64,000 nucleotides of DNA from Micromonospora sp. FIMYZ51 (lineage in GTDB: Bacteria > Actinomycetota > Actinomycetes > Mycobacteriales > Micromonosporaceae). Under the pieces are notes generated by a model. The model was not told the origin of the DNA. It did no database searches and saw only the letters and a program-made list of their open reading frames with translations. How positions within the stretch are numbered: position 1 is the first letter of the stretch; each line of letters opens with the position of its first letter. Below are positions 1 to 9,434 of the stretch, one piece after another. Made by a program: the position numbers and the translations under genes. The stretch spans positions 6,637,501-6,701,500 of the forward strand of contig NZ_CP134706.1 in assembly GCF_038246755.1 (NCBI RefSeq). Reading direction: 5' to 3'.

Positions 1-465
1 AACAAGTACGAGGTGGACCACGTGACCGGCCGGATCCGGCTGGACCGCACGCTCTTCACCTCCACCCAGTACCCGGCGGACTACGGCTTCATCGAGGGCA
101 CGTTGGGTGAGGACGGCGACCCGCTTGACGCCCTGGTGCTGGTACCCGAGCCGACCTTCCCGGGCTGCCTGATCCGGTGCCGCACCATCGGTATGTTCCG
201 GATGACCGACGAGAAGGGCGGCGACGACAAGGTCCTCTGCGTCCCCTACGAGGACCCGCGCCAGGAGCACCTGCGCGACATCCACCACCTCGGCGAGTTC
301 GACCGGCTGGAGATCCAGCACTTCTTCGAGGTGTACAAGGACCTGGAGCCGGGCAAGTCGGTCGAGGGTGCGACCTGGGTCGGGCGTACCGAGGCCGAGG
401 CCGAGATCCAGGCGTCGTACCGGCGGGCCCGGGAGGCCGCAGAACACGACGGCTCCAACCACTGA
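1..465 (+). CDS. ppa: Inorganic pyrophosphatase, 3' part (5' end outside window)
   Basis: Soluble family I inorganic pyrophosphatase, which hydrolyses PPi to phosphate in the cytoplasm and pulls biosynthetic reactions forward. The reading frame is open from base 1 (N-K-Y-E-V-D-H), so the true start lies upstream. The GTG at 13 is an internal codon. Visible family motifs are NKYEVDH, the [11 protein letters not shown] stretch and the Asp-rich active-site segment [10 protein letters not shown], followed by a later KVLCVP segment. About 154 residues are present of a usual length near 165-175, so only the first 10-20 are missing. It is followed by a gene on the opposite strand, with 29 bases between the two stop codons. 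Confidence 0.95.
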   Translation, partial: NKYEVDHVTGRIRLDRTLFTSTQYPADYGFIEGTLGEDGDPLDALVLVPEPTFPGCLIRCRTIGMFRMTDEKGGDDKVLCVPYEDPRQEHLRDIHHLGEFDRLEIQHFFEVYKDLEPGKSVEGATWVGRTEAEAEIQASYRRAREAAEHDGSNH

Positions 466-494
466 CCTGACGTCTCGACCGGCCCGGGGACCGC

Positions 495-1895
495 TCAGCC
501 GAGCAGCCCTCGGGCCCGTTCGTAGAGGCCGAGCACCGCGCAGGCGATCGGCACCACCGAGACCACCAGGGCGGTGTCGGTGAGGTCGGCGAACCGACCG
601 AGGTACGGCGAGACCGGTCGGCGGGCGTACGTGCTGCCGCTGGTCACCACCACCAGGGCGACCAGCAGCCCGCCGACGGTGAGCACGAGTCGACCGGTCG
701 GGCCGCTCTGCGCGGCGAGCACCGCCCCGAGGACCGCGTACCCGGCCGAGCCGGCGAGGACCAGAGGCACCCGGTGCCGTACCGCCGCGAAGAGTCGGGC
801 CCGCAGCAGCAGCACCGCAGCGGAGACCGCGACCAGCAGCCGGCCGGCGGTGCCACCGGTGACCGCGAGCACCACCGCCGCGATCACGGCCAGCACCCCG
901 GGTGCGATGAGCATCCCGGTCAGCATCTCCTCGGTGCGGGCCACCGCCGCGTACACCCGTCCCCGGTCCGGCAGGTCGCGGGCCCGGTCCGGGTCGTCCG
1001 GGGCGCCGGTGGGCAGGGTGATCGGCGGCAGCGGCACCTTGCCCAGCCGGATGGCCAGCAGCGGGATCGCCCCGATCGCGAACGGCAGCACGCAGAGCAG
1101 CACGGCCGCCGCGCCGGCCGAACCGAGCAACAGGGCGCCGAGGGCGGCCGGGACGCCGACCGCGCCCACCGTCACCCCGGCCACGAAGATCCGTAGTCGG
1201 GTCGCCACCCCGAGCAGCCCGAGCACCGAGACCAGCAGCAGCGCCGCCGAACCGGCAAGCAACTCGGCGGCACCGATCCAGCGCAGCGGGGCGAGCGGTC
1301 CGACCGGGTCGCCCGAGCTGACCGCGAGCGCACCGGCGGTGGCCGCGTACGGCAGGGCGTAACCACCGACCGTCGCCCCGGCCGGACCGTCGCCCTGGGC
1401 CCGGGACAGCACCGTGCCGGCCAGCACCAGCAGCACCGCCACGGCGGTCGCGGCCAGCCAGCCGGCGGTCCGGCCCGGCCCCTGCGCGAGCAGGGCGAGC
1501 AGGCCGACGGCGAGCGGGACGGCGGCACCGCCCAGGGCTGCGGCGCGGGTGGCCTCCGGCGACCAGGCGCCGCCGCGTCGCCGCGCGCCGTCGACGATGG
1601 CCTCCACCACGTCGTCGTACTCCAACTCGGGCCATTCGGCGTGGGCCGGCACCAGGTGCAGCACCTCGCCGTCGCGGACGCCCTGGGCGAGCAGGGTCTG
1701 CGCGGTCACCAGCACGCTGCCATCGGTGCGTCGCAGCACCCAGCCGCCGTGCCGCTCGCCGTCGTCGGCGAGCCCGACGCCGACGTGGCGCAGCACCTCG
1801 GGGAGCAGTTCGACGAGCGGAACCTGCTCCGGCAGGGCGACGTCCACCCGCCGCTGCGGGGCGTTGACCGTGACCCGAGCCAGCCCGATTGTCAT
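495..1895 (-). CDS. eccD: Type VII secretion integral membrane protein EccD
   Basis: 466-residue EccD-like membrane core subunit of an ESX (type VII) secretion system. Residues 1 to about 90 look like the cytosolic ubiquitin-like (YukD) domain. The rest is a series of Ala/Leu/Val-rich hydrophobic stretches consistent with the family's 11 transmembrane helices. It ends in a short Arg/Gly tail. Starts at ATG 1895 and is divergent from eccC across 100 bases. EccB, EccE and the WXG100 substrates are not in this window, so the rest of the system must lie elsewhere or be absent. Identification rests on topology, domain order and the neighbouring eccC and mycP. Confidence 0.88.
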   Translation of the reverse strand: MTIGLARVTVNAPQRRVDVALPEQVPLVELLPEVLRHVGVGLADDGERHGGWVLRRTDGSVLVTAQTLLAQGVRDGEVLHLVPAHAEWPELEYDDVVEAIVDGARRRGGAWSPEATRAAALGGAAVPLAVGLLALLAQGPGRTAGWLAATAVAVLLVLAGTVLSRAQGDGPAGATVGGYALPYAATAGALAVSSGDPVGPLAPLRWIGAAELLAGSAALLLVSVLGLLGVATRLRIFVAGVTVGAVGVPAALGALLLGSAGAAAVLLCVLPFAIGAIPLLAIRLGKVPLPPITLPTGAPDDPDRARDLPDRGRVYAAVARTEEMLTGMLIAPGVLAVIAAVVLAVTGGTAGRLLVAVSAAVLLLRARLFAAVRHRVPLVLAGSAGYAVLGAVLAAQSGPTGRLVLTVGGLLVALVVVTSGSTYARRPVSPYLGRFADLTDTALVVSVVPIACAVLGLYERARGLLG

Positions 1896-1995
1896 CGATC
1901 GATCTCCATATCGAGCGGGGTGACGGCTACGCGAACGAGAGGACTTTACCTACGATGAGCCAGGTTCGGGTTACCGAGCGCGGTCAGGAGGTCGA

Positions 1996-4900
1996 GTGTC
2001 CACTGTCGTCATCCGACGGCCACCGAGGCGTCCCGCACCGCAGATTCCCGCAGGTGAGCTGCCGGTCGAGGCGCCGCCGGAGATCCCGGTCGGCACCGGC
2101 GGACGCTGGCACCAGATGTTGATGGTGCTGCCGATGCTCGGCGGCACGGTCGCGATGGCGATGATGTTCGGCCGGGGCGGCGGCGCCTACTCGTACGTTG
2201 TCGGGGGCATGTTCGGCCTCTCCTCGCTGGCCATGCTGGTGACCAGTTGGGGAAGCGCCTCGGGCAGCCCGAAGAAGTCCGAGATGATGGCCGCCCGCCG
2301 GGAGTACCTGCGGCACCTGACGACGCTGCGACGCCAGGTCCGGCAGACCGCGACCCGACAGCGTGCCGGCCTGTTCTACCGGCATCCCGACCCGGCGCTG
2401 CTCTGGTCGACCGTGGACAGCCACCGGGTCTGGGAGCGACGCCCCGCCGACCCGGACTTCGCGGTGGTCCGGGTCGCGGTCGGGCCGCAGACCCTGGCCA
2501 CCCCGCTGGTCCCACCGGTCACCCGCCCGCTTGAGGAACTGGAACCGATGACGGCCGGCGCGCTGCGTCGCTTCCTCGACGCCTACTCCGTGGTCCCCGA
2601 CCTGCCAGTGGCCGTCTCGCTGCGCAGCTTCGCGCGGATCTTCGTCCGAGGTACGGCGAACGCGCCGACCGGTTCGCCGGACGCACAGGCGCTGGTCCGG
2701 GCGATGCTCACCCAACTCGCGGTGTTCCACGCCCCGGACGAGTTGCTTGTCGCCGTCTGCGCCGGGCCGGAGCGGCGCGGTGCCTGGGAGTGGGTCAAGT
2801 GGTTGCCACACGCCCAGCATCCGAACCGCGTCGATGCTCTCGGCCCGGTACGGCTGGTGACCAGTTCGGCGGTGGAGCTGGAACGCCTGCTCGACGAGGT
2901 GCTCGCCACCCGGTCCCGGTTCAGCCCGGCCGGGCCCACCACCGACGGGCCGCACCTGGTGGTCGTCCTGGACGGCGGCGATCTGACCGGCGCCACCGAA
3001 CTGGCCGGGGAGGGCGGAATCGACGCGGTCACCCTGATCGACCTGGGTACCCCGCCACCCCGACTGCTCGACCGCTTCGCGCTCCTGCTCGAACTGCGCG
3101 GCGGCCGGCTGCGTTCACACTCGGCGGAGGGACCCGCCGAGGTCGGCACCGCCGACGCGCTGGCGGTCACCGAGGCCGAGGCGGTGGCCCGGCGGCTGGC
3201 GCCGTTGCGCCTGGCCGCCGCCACCCGGCGGGCGGACGCGGTACCCGGCACCGAGCCGGGCCTGCCGGAGCTGCTCGGCATCGGCGACCCGGAGAACTTC
3301 ACCACCGAGCAGGGCTGGATTCCCCGGCCGGCGCGCGAGCGGCTGCGGGTACCCATCGGCATCGGTGTGGACGGTGGCGCGGTCGAGCTGGATCTCAAGG
3401 AGTCGGCGCAGGACGGCATGGGACCGCACGGGCTGCTCATCGGTGCGACCGGCTCCGGCAAGTCGGAGCTGCTGCGTACGCTCGTGCTCGGGCTGGCCGC
3501 CAGCCACTCCTCCGAGCAGCTCAACTTCGTACTTGTCGACTTCAAGGGCGGGGCGACGTTCGCCTCGTTCGACCGGCTGCCGCACACGGCCGCGGTGATC
3601 ACCAACCTGGCCGACGCGCTGCCGCTTGTCGACCGCATGGTCGACGCGATCAACGGCGAGCTGGTCCGCCGGCAGGAACTGCTGCGCCGGGCCGGCAACT
3701 TCGCCAGCCTGCGCGACTACGAGCGGGCCCGGGCGGCGGGCAGCCCGCTGGCTCCGCTGCCGTCACTGCTGCTGATCTGCGACGAGTTCTCCGAGCTGCT
3801 GTCGGCCAAGCCCGACTTCATCGACCTGTTCGTGCAGATCGGCCGGCTGGGCCGGTCACTCGGCGTACACCTGCTGCTGGCCTCGCAGCGGTTGGAGGAG
3901 GGGCGGCTGCGCGGGCTGGACACCCACCTGTCGTACCGGATCGGGTTGCGGACCTTCTCCGCGCTGGAGTCCCGCACGGTGCTCGGGGTGCCGGACGCGC
4001 ATCAGTTGCCCCGCTCGCCCGGGCACGGCTACCTGCGCTTCGGCTCCGAGCCGCTGGTCCGGTTCAAGACCGCCTACGTCTCCGGGCCAGCGCGTCGGCG
4101 CGGCACGGGGGCCGGCGCGGCCGGACCCGGCCGCCCTCGGCTGCTCACCTTCTCCACCCACTTCACGCCCGTCCCGCAACCGCCCCCCGCGCCGGTCGCC
4201 GAGCCGGACGAGGAGATCGGCCGGGAGAGCCTGCTGGACCTGATGGTCGGCCGGCTGGCCGGGCAGGGACCACCGGCCCACCAGGTGTGGCTGCCGCCGC
4301 TGGACGGCGCACCCACCCTGGACGAGTTGGTCGGGCCGCTCGCGGTGGCTCCGGCCCGCGGGCTGACCTTCGGAAATCCGGAGCTGCACGGGGCGTTGCA
4401 GGTACCGGTGGCCATCGTCGACAAGCCGTACGAGCAGCGCCGCGACGTGCTCTGGCTGGCGCTGGACGGCGCGGCGGGCCATGTCGCGGTGGTCGGCGGC
4501 ACGCAGAGCGGCAAGTCCACCGCGCTCCGCACGTTGATCTGCGCGTTGGCGCTCACCCACACCCCGACCGAGGTACAGGTCTACTGTCTCGACTTCGGTG
4601 GCGGCGGGCTGGCCGCGCTGCGCGACCTGCCCCAGGTCGGCGGGGTCACCGGACGGTCCGACCCCACCGGCGTACGCCGCACCGTGGGTGAGATGGCCAC
4701 TCTGCTTGCCGAACGGGAGCGCGCCTTCGCCGAGGCCGGAGTGGAGTCGATCGCCGCCTGGCGACGCCGTCGGGCCGCGTCGGCCCGGGCCGGTGAGCCC
4801 GGCGACGACCTGTTCGGTGACGTGTTCCTCGTCGTCGACGGCTGGGCCACCCTGCGTGGCGAGTACGACGATCTCGAACCGCTGATCACCGACCTCGCCA

Positions 4901-5946
4901 CCCGTGGCCTGTCGTACGGCCTGCACGTGGTGGCGAGCGCGGTGCGCTGGCTGGACTTCCGCCCGGCCATCCGGGACCTCTTCGGTTCCCGGCTGGAACT
5001 GCGCCTCGGTGACCCGTCCGACTCGCTGGTCGCCCGGCGGGCGGCGGTCGACGTACCCGAGCAGCGGCCGGGGCGCGGCATCACCGCCGAGAGCCTGCAC
5101 TTCCTCACCGCGTTGCCGCGGGTCACCGAGACGGATCCGGCCGGCCTGGTGCGGCGGGTGAAAGAGTCCTGGTCCGGGCCGGTCGCCCCACGGGTACGGC
5201 GGCTCCCCGCGGTGCTGCCGTACGCCGACCTGGACCTTGCCGCCACCACCGGGCTGCGGATTCCGATCGGGATCGCCGAGGCGGACCTGCGCCCGGTCGT
5301 CCTCGACTTCGCCACCGAGCCGCACTTCGTGGTCTACGGCGACGCCGAGTGCGGCAAGTCATCCTTCCTGCGCGCCCTGGCCACCTCGATCGTCACCCGG
5401 TTCACCCCGGAGCAGGCTCGGGTGATCCTGGTGGACTACCGACGCAGCCTGCTCGGTGTCATCGAGACGCCGCACCTGATCGGGTACGGCACGGCCGCGG
5501 CGCACACCGCCGAACTGGTCGAGTCTGCCGCCGGCTACATGCAGGGCCGGATTCCCGGTCCGGAGGTCAGCCCGGCGCAGCTGCGCGACCGGTCATGGTG
5601 GTCCGGGCCGGAGCTGTTCGTCCTGGTCGACGACTACGACCTGGTCGCCAGCGGGCCGGCCAACCCGCTGCGGGCGCTGGAGGAACATCTGCCGCAGGCC
5701 CGCGACATCGGGTTGCACCTGGTGCTGGTGCGCCGTGCCGGCGGTGCCGGCCGGGCCCAGTACGAGCCGGTCGTGCAGCGGCTACGCGAACTGTCCACCT
5801 CGGGCCTGGTGATGTCCGGCAGTCCGGAGGAGGGCGCGCTGCTCGGCGCGGTGCGGCCCGGTCCACTGCCGCCCGGACGTGGCAGACTCCTCACCCGACG
5901 CGAGGGGGTACGTCTGGTCCAGCTGGCCTACCTGCCGCCACAGTGA
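1996..5946 (+). CDS. eccC: Type VII secretion FtsK/SpoIIIE-family ATPase EccC
   Basis: 1316-residue motor ATPase of the ESX system, which recognises WXG100-type substrates and drives secretion. It is a single-chain EccC rather than split EccCa/EccCb. Two hydrophobic segments lie near residues 35-80. Three FtsK-type ATPase domains follow, with Walker A motifs GATGSGKS (483-490), GGTQSGKS (834-841) and GDAECGKS (1115-1122). The first domain carries the characteristic LVDFKGGATF. GTG 1996 was chosen because AGGAGG (1986-1991) sits four bases upstream. Promoter likely lies in the 100-base gap shared with eccD. mycP follows 73 bases downstream. Confidence 0.95.
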   Translation: MSTVVIRRPPRRPAPQIPAGELPVEAPPEIPVGTGGRWHQMLMVLPMLGGTVAMAMMFGRGGGAYSYVVGGMFGLSSLAMLVTSWGSASGSPKKSEMMAARREYLRHLTTLRRQVRQTATRQRAGLFYRHPDPALLWSTVDSHRVWERRPADPDFAVVRVAVGPQTLATPLVPPVTRPLEELEPMTAGALRRFLDAYSVVPDLPVAVSLRSFARIFVRGTANAPTGSPDAQALVRAMLTQLAVFHAPDELLVAVCAGPERRGAWEWVKWLPHAQHPNRVDALGPVRLVTSSAVELERLLDEVLATRSRFSPAGPTTDGPHLVVVLDGGDLTGATELAGEGGIDAVTLIDLGTPPPRLLDRFALLLELRGGRLRSHSAEGPAEVGTADALAVTEAEAVARRLAPLRLAAATRRADAVPGTEPGLPELLGIGDPENFTTEQGWIPRPARERLRVPIGIGVDGGAVELDLKESAQDGMGPHGLLIGATGSGKSELLRTLVLGLAASHSSEQLNFVLVDFKGGATFASFDRLPHTAAVITNLADALPLVDRMVDAINGELVRRQELLRRAGNFASLRDYERARAAGSPLAPLPSLLLICDEFSELLSAKPDFIDLFVQIGRLGRSLGVHLLLASQRLEEGRLRGLDTHLSYRIGLRTFSALESRTVLGVPDAHQLPRSPGHGYLRFGSEPLVRFKTAYVSGPARRRGTGAGAAGPGRPRLLTFSTHFTPVPQPPPAPVAEPDEEIGRESLLDLMVGRLAGQGPPAHQVWLPPLDGAPTLDELVGPLAVAPARGLTFGNPELHGALQVPVAIVDKPYEQRRDVLWLALDGAAGHVAVVGGTQSGKSTALRTLICALALTHTPTEVQVYCLDFGGGGLAALRDLPQVGGVTGRSDPTGVRRTVGEMATLLAERERAFAEAGVESIAAWRRRRAASARAGEPGDDLFGDVFLVVDGWATLRGEYDDLEPLITDLATRGLSYGLHVVASAVRWLDFRPAIRDLFGSRLELRLGDPSDSLVARRAAVDVPEQRPGRGITAESLHFLTALPRVTETDPAGLVRRVKESWSGPVAPRVRRLPAVLPYADLDLAATTGLRIPIGIAEADLRPVVLDFATEPHFVVYGDAECGKSSFLRALATSIVTRFTPEQARVILVDYRRSLLGVIETPHLIGYGTAAAHTAELVESAAGYMQGRIPGPEVSPAQLRDRSWWSGPELFVLVDDYDLVASGPANPLRALEEHLPQARDIGLHLVLVRRAGGAGRAQYEPVVQRLRELSTSGLVMSGSPEEGALLGAVRPGPLPPGRGRLLTRREGVRLVQLAYLPPQ

Positions 5947-6019
5947 CGCGGAGTCCACGGAACGTCCCTGAAACCGGGACGGAACCGGTAATCTCCGATC
6001 GTCATGTGTCCTGCGACGA

Positions 6020-7342
6020 ATGGCTGAGAATGTGACCAGGATGCGGCACAGCGGCCCGTCCGGGCCCCGACGGCTCGCGCACCGGGCGCTGCTCGCGGCG
6101 ACGGCCACCGTGCTGTCGGCTGCCGTCGCGGTCGTGCCCGCCACCGCCGTGCCGATCACCTCGCCTGCCTTCAGCGTGCCGGTGGCGTACGCGCCCGGCG
6201 ACGTGACCGAACGCGCCGACCAGATCCGTGACGAACAGTGGCAGCTCGACAAACTGGGTGCGGAGATCGCCTGGCGGACGTCGACCGGGCGCGGCGTGAC
6301 GGTCGCCGTCATCGACTCCGGGGTGGACGGTCGCCACCCGGACCTGGCCGGCCGGGTGCTGCCCGGGCTCGACCTGGTCTCCCCCGGCGGGGCGGCCGAT
6401 CCGGACCCGGTCGGCCACGGCACGACGGTGGCCGGCCTGATCGCCGGGCGCAACGACGACCGGCAGGGCGTGGTCGGGCTGGCGCCGGACGCCCGGATCC
6501 TGCCGGTACGGGTCCTCGACGAGGAGAACCGCTACGACGACGCCCTCATCGTGGCCAAGGGCGTACGGTGGGCGGTCGACAACGGTGCGCGGGTGATCAA
6601 CCTGTCGCTGGGCGGCAGCGGTGACAGTCCCGCCCTGGCCGCCGCCATCGACTACGCCTTCGCCCGGGACGTGGTGGTGGTCGCCTGCACCGGCAACCTC
6701 GCCACCTCACCGGACGCGAAGGTGTGGTACCCGGCCCGGGAGCCGGGTGTGATCGCGGTCTCCGGTCTCGAACGCAGCAGCAACAACCTGTGGAGCGGCG
6801 CGATCACCGGACGGGCCACCGTCCTCACCGCGCCGGCCAGTGGGCTCGTCGGTGCCCGCCCCCCGTCCGGCTACTGGCGGGTGCAGGGCACCAGCTTCGC
6901 CGCGCCGCTGGTCGCCGCGACCGCGGCCCTGATCCGGTCCCGATATCCGCAGATGTCCGCCGGGGACGTGGTAAACCGGCTGCTGGCCACCGCCAAGGAC
7001 ATCGGTCCCACCGGCCGTGACGACCGGTTCGGCTACGGCCTGGTCGACCCGATCGCGGCGCTCACCGCCGAGGTGCCGCTGATCCACCACAACCCACTCG
7101 ACGACAACGACTCGCCGGGGGTGAGCGGGTTCGGTTCGGCGCCTGGCCTGTCGCGGGTGAACGACCCGGACGCCGAGCTCGGCCTGACCGGGCCGCACCA
7201 GGAGACCCGCTGGCGGGCGCGGGCCGCCGGAGCGCCGGACGACGGCGGCACCGAGCGACTCTGGATCGGCTCGGCGATCTTAGTTGCGCTGCTCACCGGT
7301 GCCGCGCTGATGGTGCGTCGGTTCCGGCAGCCACACCGCTGA
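6020..7342 (+). CDS. mycP: Mycosin-type subtilisin protease MycP (type VII secretion)
   Basis: 440-residue membrane-anchored subtilisin (S8) protease of ESX systems. An N-terminal signal segment (about residues 18-45, Ala/Val-rich) is followed by the protease domain with triad Asp99 (VIDSG), His133 (GHGT) and Ser292 (GTSFAAP). The oxyanion Asn226 is in TGN. A hydrophobic helix near the C-terminus (IGSAILVALLTGAALMV) followed by Arg residues anchors it. MycP stabilises the ESX membrane complex and can process substrates. ATG 6020 is used. ATG 6041 would give a more conventional signal peptide and is possible. A -10-like TAATCT lies at 5989-5994. Confidence 0.93.
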   Translation: MAENVTRMRHSGPSGPRRLAHRALLAATATVLSAAVAVVPATAVPITSPAFSVPVAYAPGDVTERADQIRDEQWQLDKLGAEIAWRTSTGRGVTVAVIDSGVDGRHPDLAGRVLPGLDLVSPGGAADPDPVGHGTTVAGLIAGRNDDRQGVVGLAPDARILPVRVLDEENRYDDALIVAKGVRWAVDNGARVINLSLGGSGDSPALAAAIDYAFARDVVVVACTGNLATSPDAKVWYPAREPGVIAVSGLERSSNNLWSGAITGRATVLTAPASGLVGARPPSGYWRVQGTSFAAPLVAATAALIRSRYPQMSAGDVVNRLLATAKDIGPTGRDDRFGYGLVDPIAALTAEVPLIHHNPLDDNDSPGVSGFGSAPGLSRVNDPDAELGLTGPHQETRWRARAAGAPDDGGTERLWIGSAILVALLTGAALMVRRFRQPHR

Positions 7343-7408
7343 CCCGTCGGCCTGACGAATTCGGGGATCCGGGGTGCCGGACGCCCGCTGCGGGGTACGA
7401 CGGACGGC

Positions 7409-8167
7409 GTGGAGAGCACTGAGCGTGCTGGTGCCGGGCGTACTGGCCGATCCGGACACCTGCGGGGGGCGGCACCAGCGTCGGCGCGTCGGTCGCCGCG
7501 GCCCTGGTCGGCTCGTGCCGCCTTCGGGCTGCTGCCGTTCGCGCTGTTCACGCTGCTCACCGCCCTGGTGGTGCGCGACTGGCCGGCACTGCGCCGGCTG
7601 GACGTGGCGGTGGCGCAGCGGTTGCACGGCTTCGCCCAGGACCATCCGGTCTGGACCCGGGCGATGGGTTTCTGGACCGACGCCTTCGCGCCGATGCCGT
7701 TGCGGGTCGCGGCGCTGTTCCTGGTGATCGTGCTGGCCGTTCGGGGTGCCCGGCGGCTGGCCGGTTGGGTCACCGCGACGATGGTCGTCGGTGGTCTGCT
7801 CGGGCCGCTGCTCAAGCTGCTCGTCGGCCGCCCGCGACCGGCGCTGCCCGACCCGGTGGCGGAGGCATCCGGGCTCGCCTTCCCCTCGGGGCACGCGTTG
7901 AACGCGGCGCTCGCCGCAGGCGTACTCGTGCTGGTGTTCCTGTCCGGGGTCGGCGGGCGGCCCGCAGCGACCCGGCCGGTGACCCGCGTGGCGTGGTACG
8001 GCGGCGCACTGCTGATCGCCCTGGTCACCGGGTTCAGCCGGATCGCTCTCGGCGTGCACTGGACGAGTGACGTACTGGCCGGTTGGCTGCTCGGTACGGC
8101 GGTGGTCGGCACCGCCGCCCATTACCACCTCCAGCGGGAGCCTAGCGGGCCCGGTCCGGAGGGCTGA
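7409..8167 (+). CDS. PAP2-family phosphatase, multi-pass membrane protein
   Basis: 252-residue type 2 phosphatidic acid phosphatase-like membrane enzyme, expected to remove phosphate from a lipid phosphate or polyprenyl pyrophosphate on the outer face of the membrane. The three-part PAP2 signature is complete: K-x6-RP as KLLVGRPRP, PSGH, and SR-x5-H-x3-D as SRIALGVHWTSD. About five or six hydrophobic helices are visible. The Arg/Gly-rich first 35 residues make the GTG 7409 start uncertain; a later start is possible. It ends 25 bases before the convergent marP. The exact substrate cannot be read from sequence. Confidence 0.88.
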   Translation: MESTERAGAGRTGRSGHLRGAAPASARRSPRPWSARAAFGLLPFALFTLLTALVVRDWPALRRLDVAVAQRLHGFAQDHPVWTRAMGFWTDAFAPMPLRVAALFLVIVLAVRGARRLAGWVTATMVVGGLLGPLLKLLVGRPRPALPDPVAEASGLAFPSGHALNAALAAGVLVLVFLSGVGGRPAATRPVTRVAWYGGALLIALVTGFSRIALGVHWTSDVLAGWLLGTAVVGTAAHYHLQREPSGPGPEG

Positions 8168-8192
8168 GGTCCGGCGCTCGCAGCGGCGCGCG

Positions 8193-9371
8193 TCAGGTGC
8201 AGTCGCCGGTGCCCACGCCCCGGGTCCGCTGCGCCCCTTCCAGCGCCACCGGGCGGGCCTCGGCGGCGGTCACCGCGAAGCCGGTGTTCGGGTCGTCGGC
8301 CGCCGCCGCGAAGATCACCCCGAGCACCAGGCCGTTCGAGGAGACCAACGGGCCGCCCGAGTTGCCGCTGCGCACCAGCGCCCGGATCGTGTAGATCTCC
8401 CGGGTGACGTTGCCCGAGGAGTAGATGTCCGGGCCGGTGATCCGGTCGACGTCCCGGATCCGGGCCGACTGCGCGTTGTACGGGCCGTCGAGCGGGAAGC
8501 CGAGCACGATGGCGTCCGCGCCGCTTGCCGCGTTGCCGGCGGCGAACCGCATCGACGGACCGGGTAGCCCGGGAACGTAGAGCACGGCCAGGTCCCGGTC
8601 CGGGTCGTAGACGACGACCTCACCCTCGTAGCGGTCGCCACGCAGTTCCACCGCCACCGACCGGGTGCCGGCGACCACGTGCGCGTTCGTCATCACCCGG
8701 TCGTCGGCGTACACGAAGCCGGAGCCCTCGATCCGCCGGGAGCAACTCGGCGCGGAGCCGAGCACCTTGACCACCGAACGCCGGCCGTTGGCCACCACCT
8801 CCGAGCCGGCGAGCGCCGGGTCGGGCGGCTCGACCTGCCGGGCCTGGGTACGCCGCAGGCCGTCGAAGACGTCCGGGAAGCCGTTTGTGTCGACGGTGTT
8901 CCGCAGTGCCCGGGACAACTGCTGGGCCTGGTCGGGCATGACGGCGTCCACCGTGCGCAGCAGCGCACTGTTCTTCACCGACGCCGCGAGCCAGGGCAAC
9001 GAGGAGGAGCCGAGCGGTACCGCGACCAGCCAGGCGACCAGGAGAACCGCGAAGAGCGAGACGAAAGCGCCGCCGACGTCGTCGATCCGCCGGCCCACGT
9101 CGCTGGCGATGGTGCGGCGCAGATGGGAACCGAGCCAGCCGGCGAGCGCCTGACCCACCACGGCCAGGCCGAAGATGGCGACAAGTGAGATCAGCACCCG
9201 GGTGCCGCTGTCCACGAACTGCTGGGCGAACATCGGCCCGACCTGAAGGCCGATCAGGGCGCCCAGGAAAAATCCGGAGAAGGAGAGCACCCCGATGACG
9301 AACCCCTGCCGGTATCCGCTGATCGCGAAGACGAGCATGAGTAACAGCAGTACGAGATCCACGGCCGACAC
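8193..9371 (-). CDS. MarP-like periplasmic serine protease with CvpA-type membrane domain
   Basis: 392 residues. Residues 1 to about 125 hold four hydrophobic helices of the CvpA type. A trypsin/HtrA-like protease follows, with His231 (TNAHVV), Asp260 (DRDLAVL) and Ser338 (GNSGGP). Cys210 and Cys391 sit where MarP (M. tuberculosis Rv3671c) has its redox-sensitive disulfide, so the same control is plausible. MarP protects against acid and oxidative stress by cleaving cell-wall-associated substrates. It is the last gene of the nth-tlpA-nudix-marP run, the same order as Rv3674c-Rv3671c. GTG start at 9371. Confidence 0.93.
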   Translation of the reverse strand: MSAVDLVLLLLMLVFAISGYRQGFVIGVLSFSGFFLGALIGLQVGPMFAQQFVDSGTRVLISLVAIFGLAVVGQALAGWLGSHLRRTIASDVGRRIDDVGGAFVSLFAVLLVAWLVAVPLGSSSLPWLAASVKNSALLRTVDAVMPDQAQQLSRALRNTVDTNGFPDVFDGLRRTQARQVEPPDPALAGSEVVANGRRSVVKVLGSAPSCSRRIEGSGFVYADDRVMTNAHVVAGTRSVAVELRGDRYEGEVVVYDPDRDLAVLYVPGLPGPSMRFAAGNAASGADAIVLGFPLDGPYNAQSARIRDVDRITGPDIYSSGNVTREIYTIRALVRSGNSGGPLVSSNGLVLGVIFAAAADDPNTGFAVTAAEARPVALEGAQRTRGVGTGDCT

Positions 9372-9434
9372 GGGTCAAGCGTACGGGCCGGTTGCTCGCG
9401 GGATGACGCCCGCTTGCGGAAGGTGACCGCTTGA

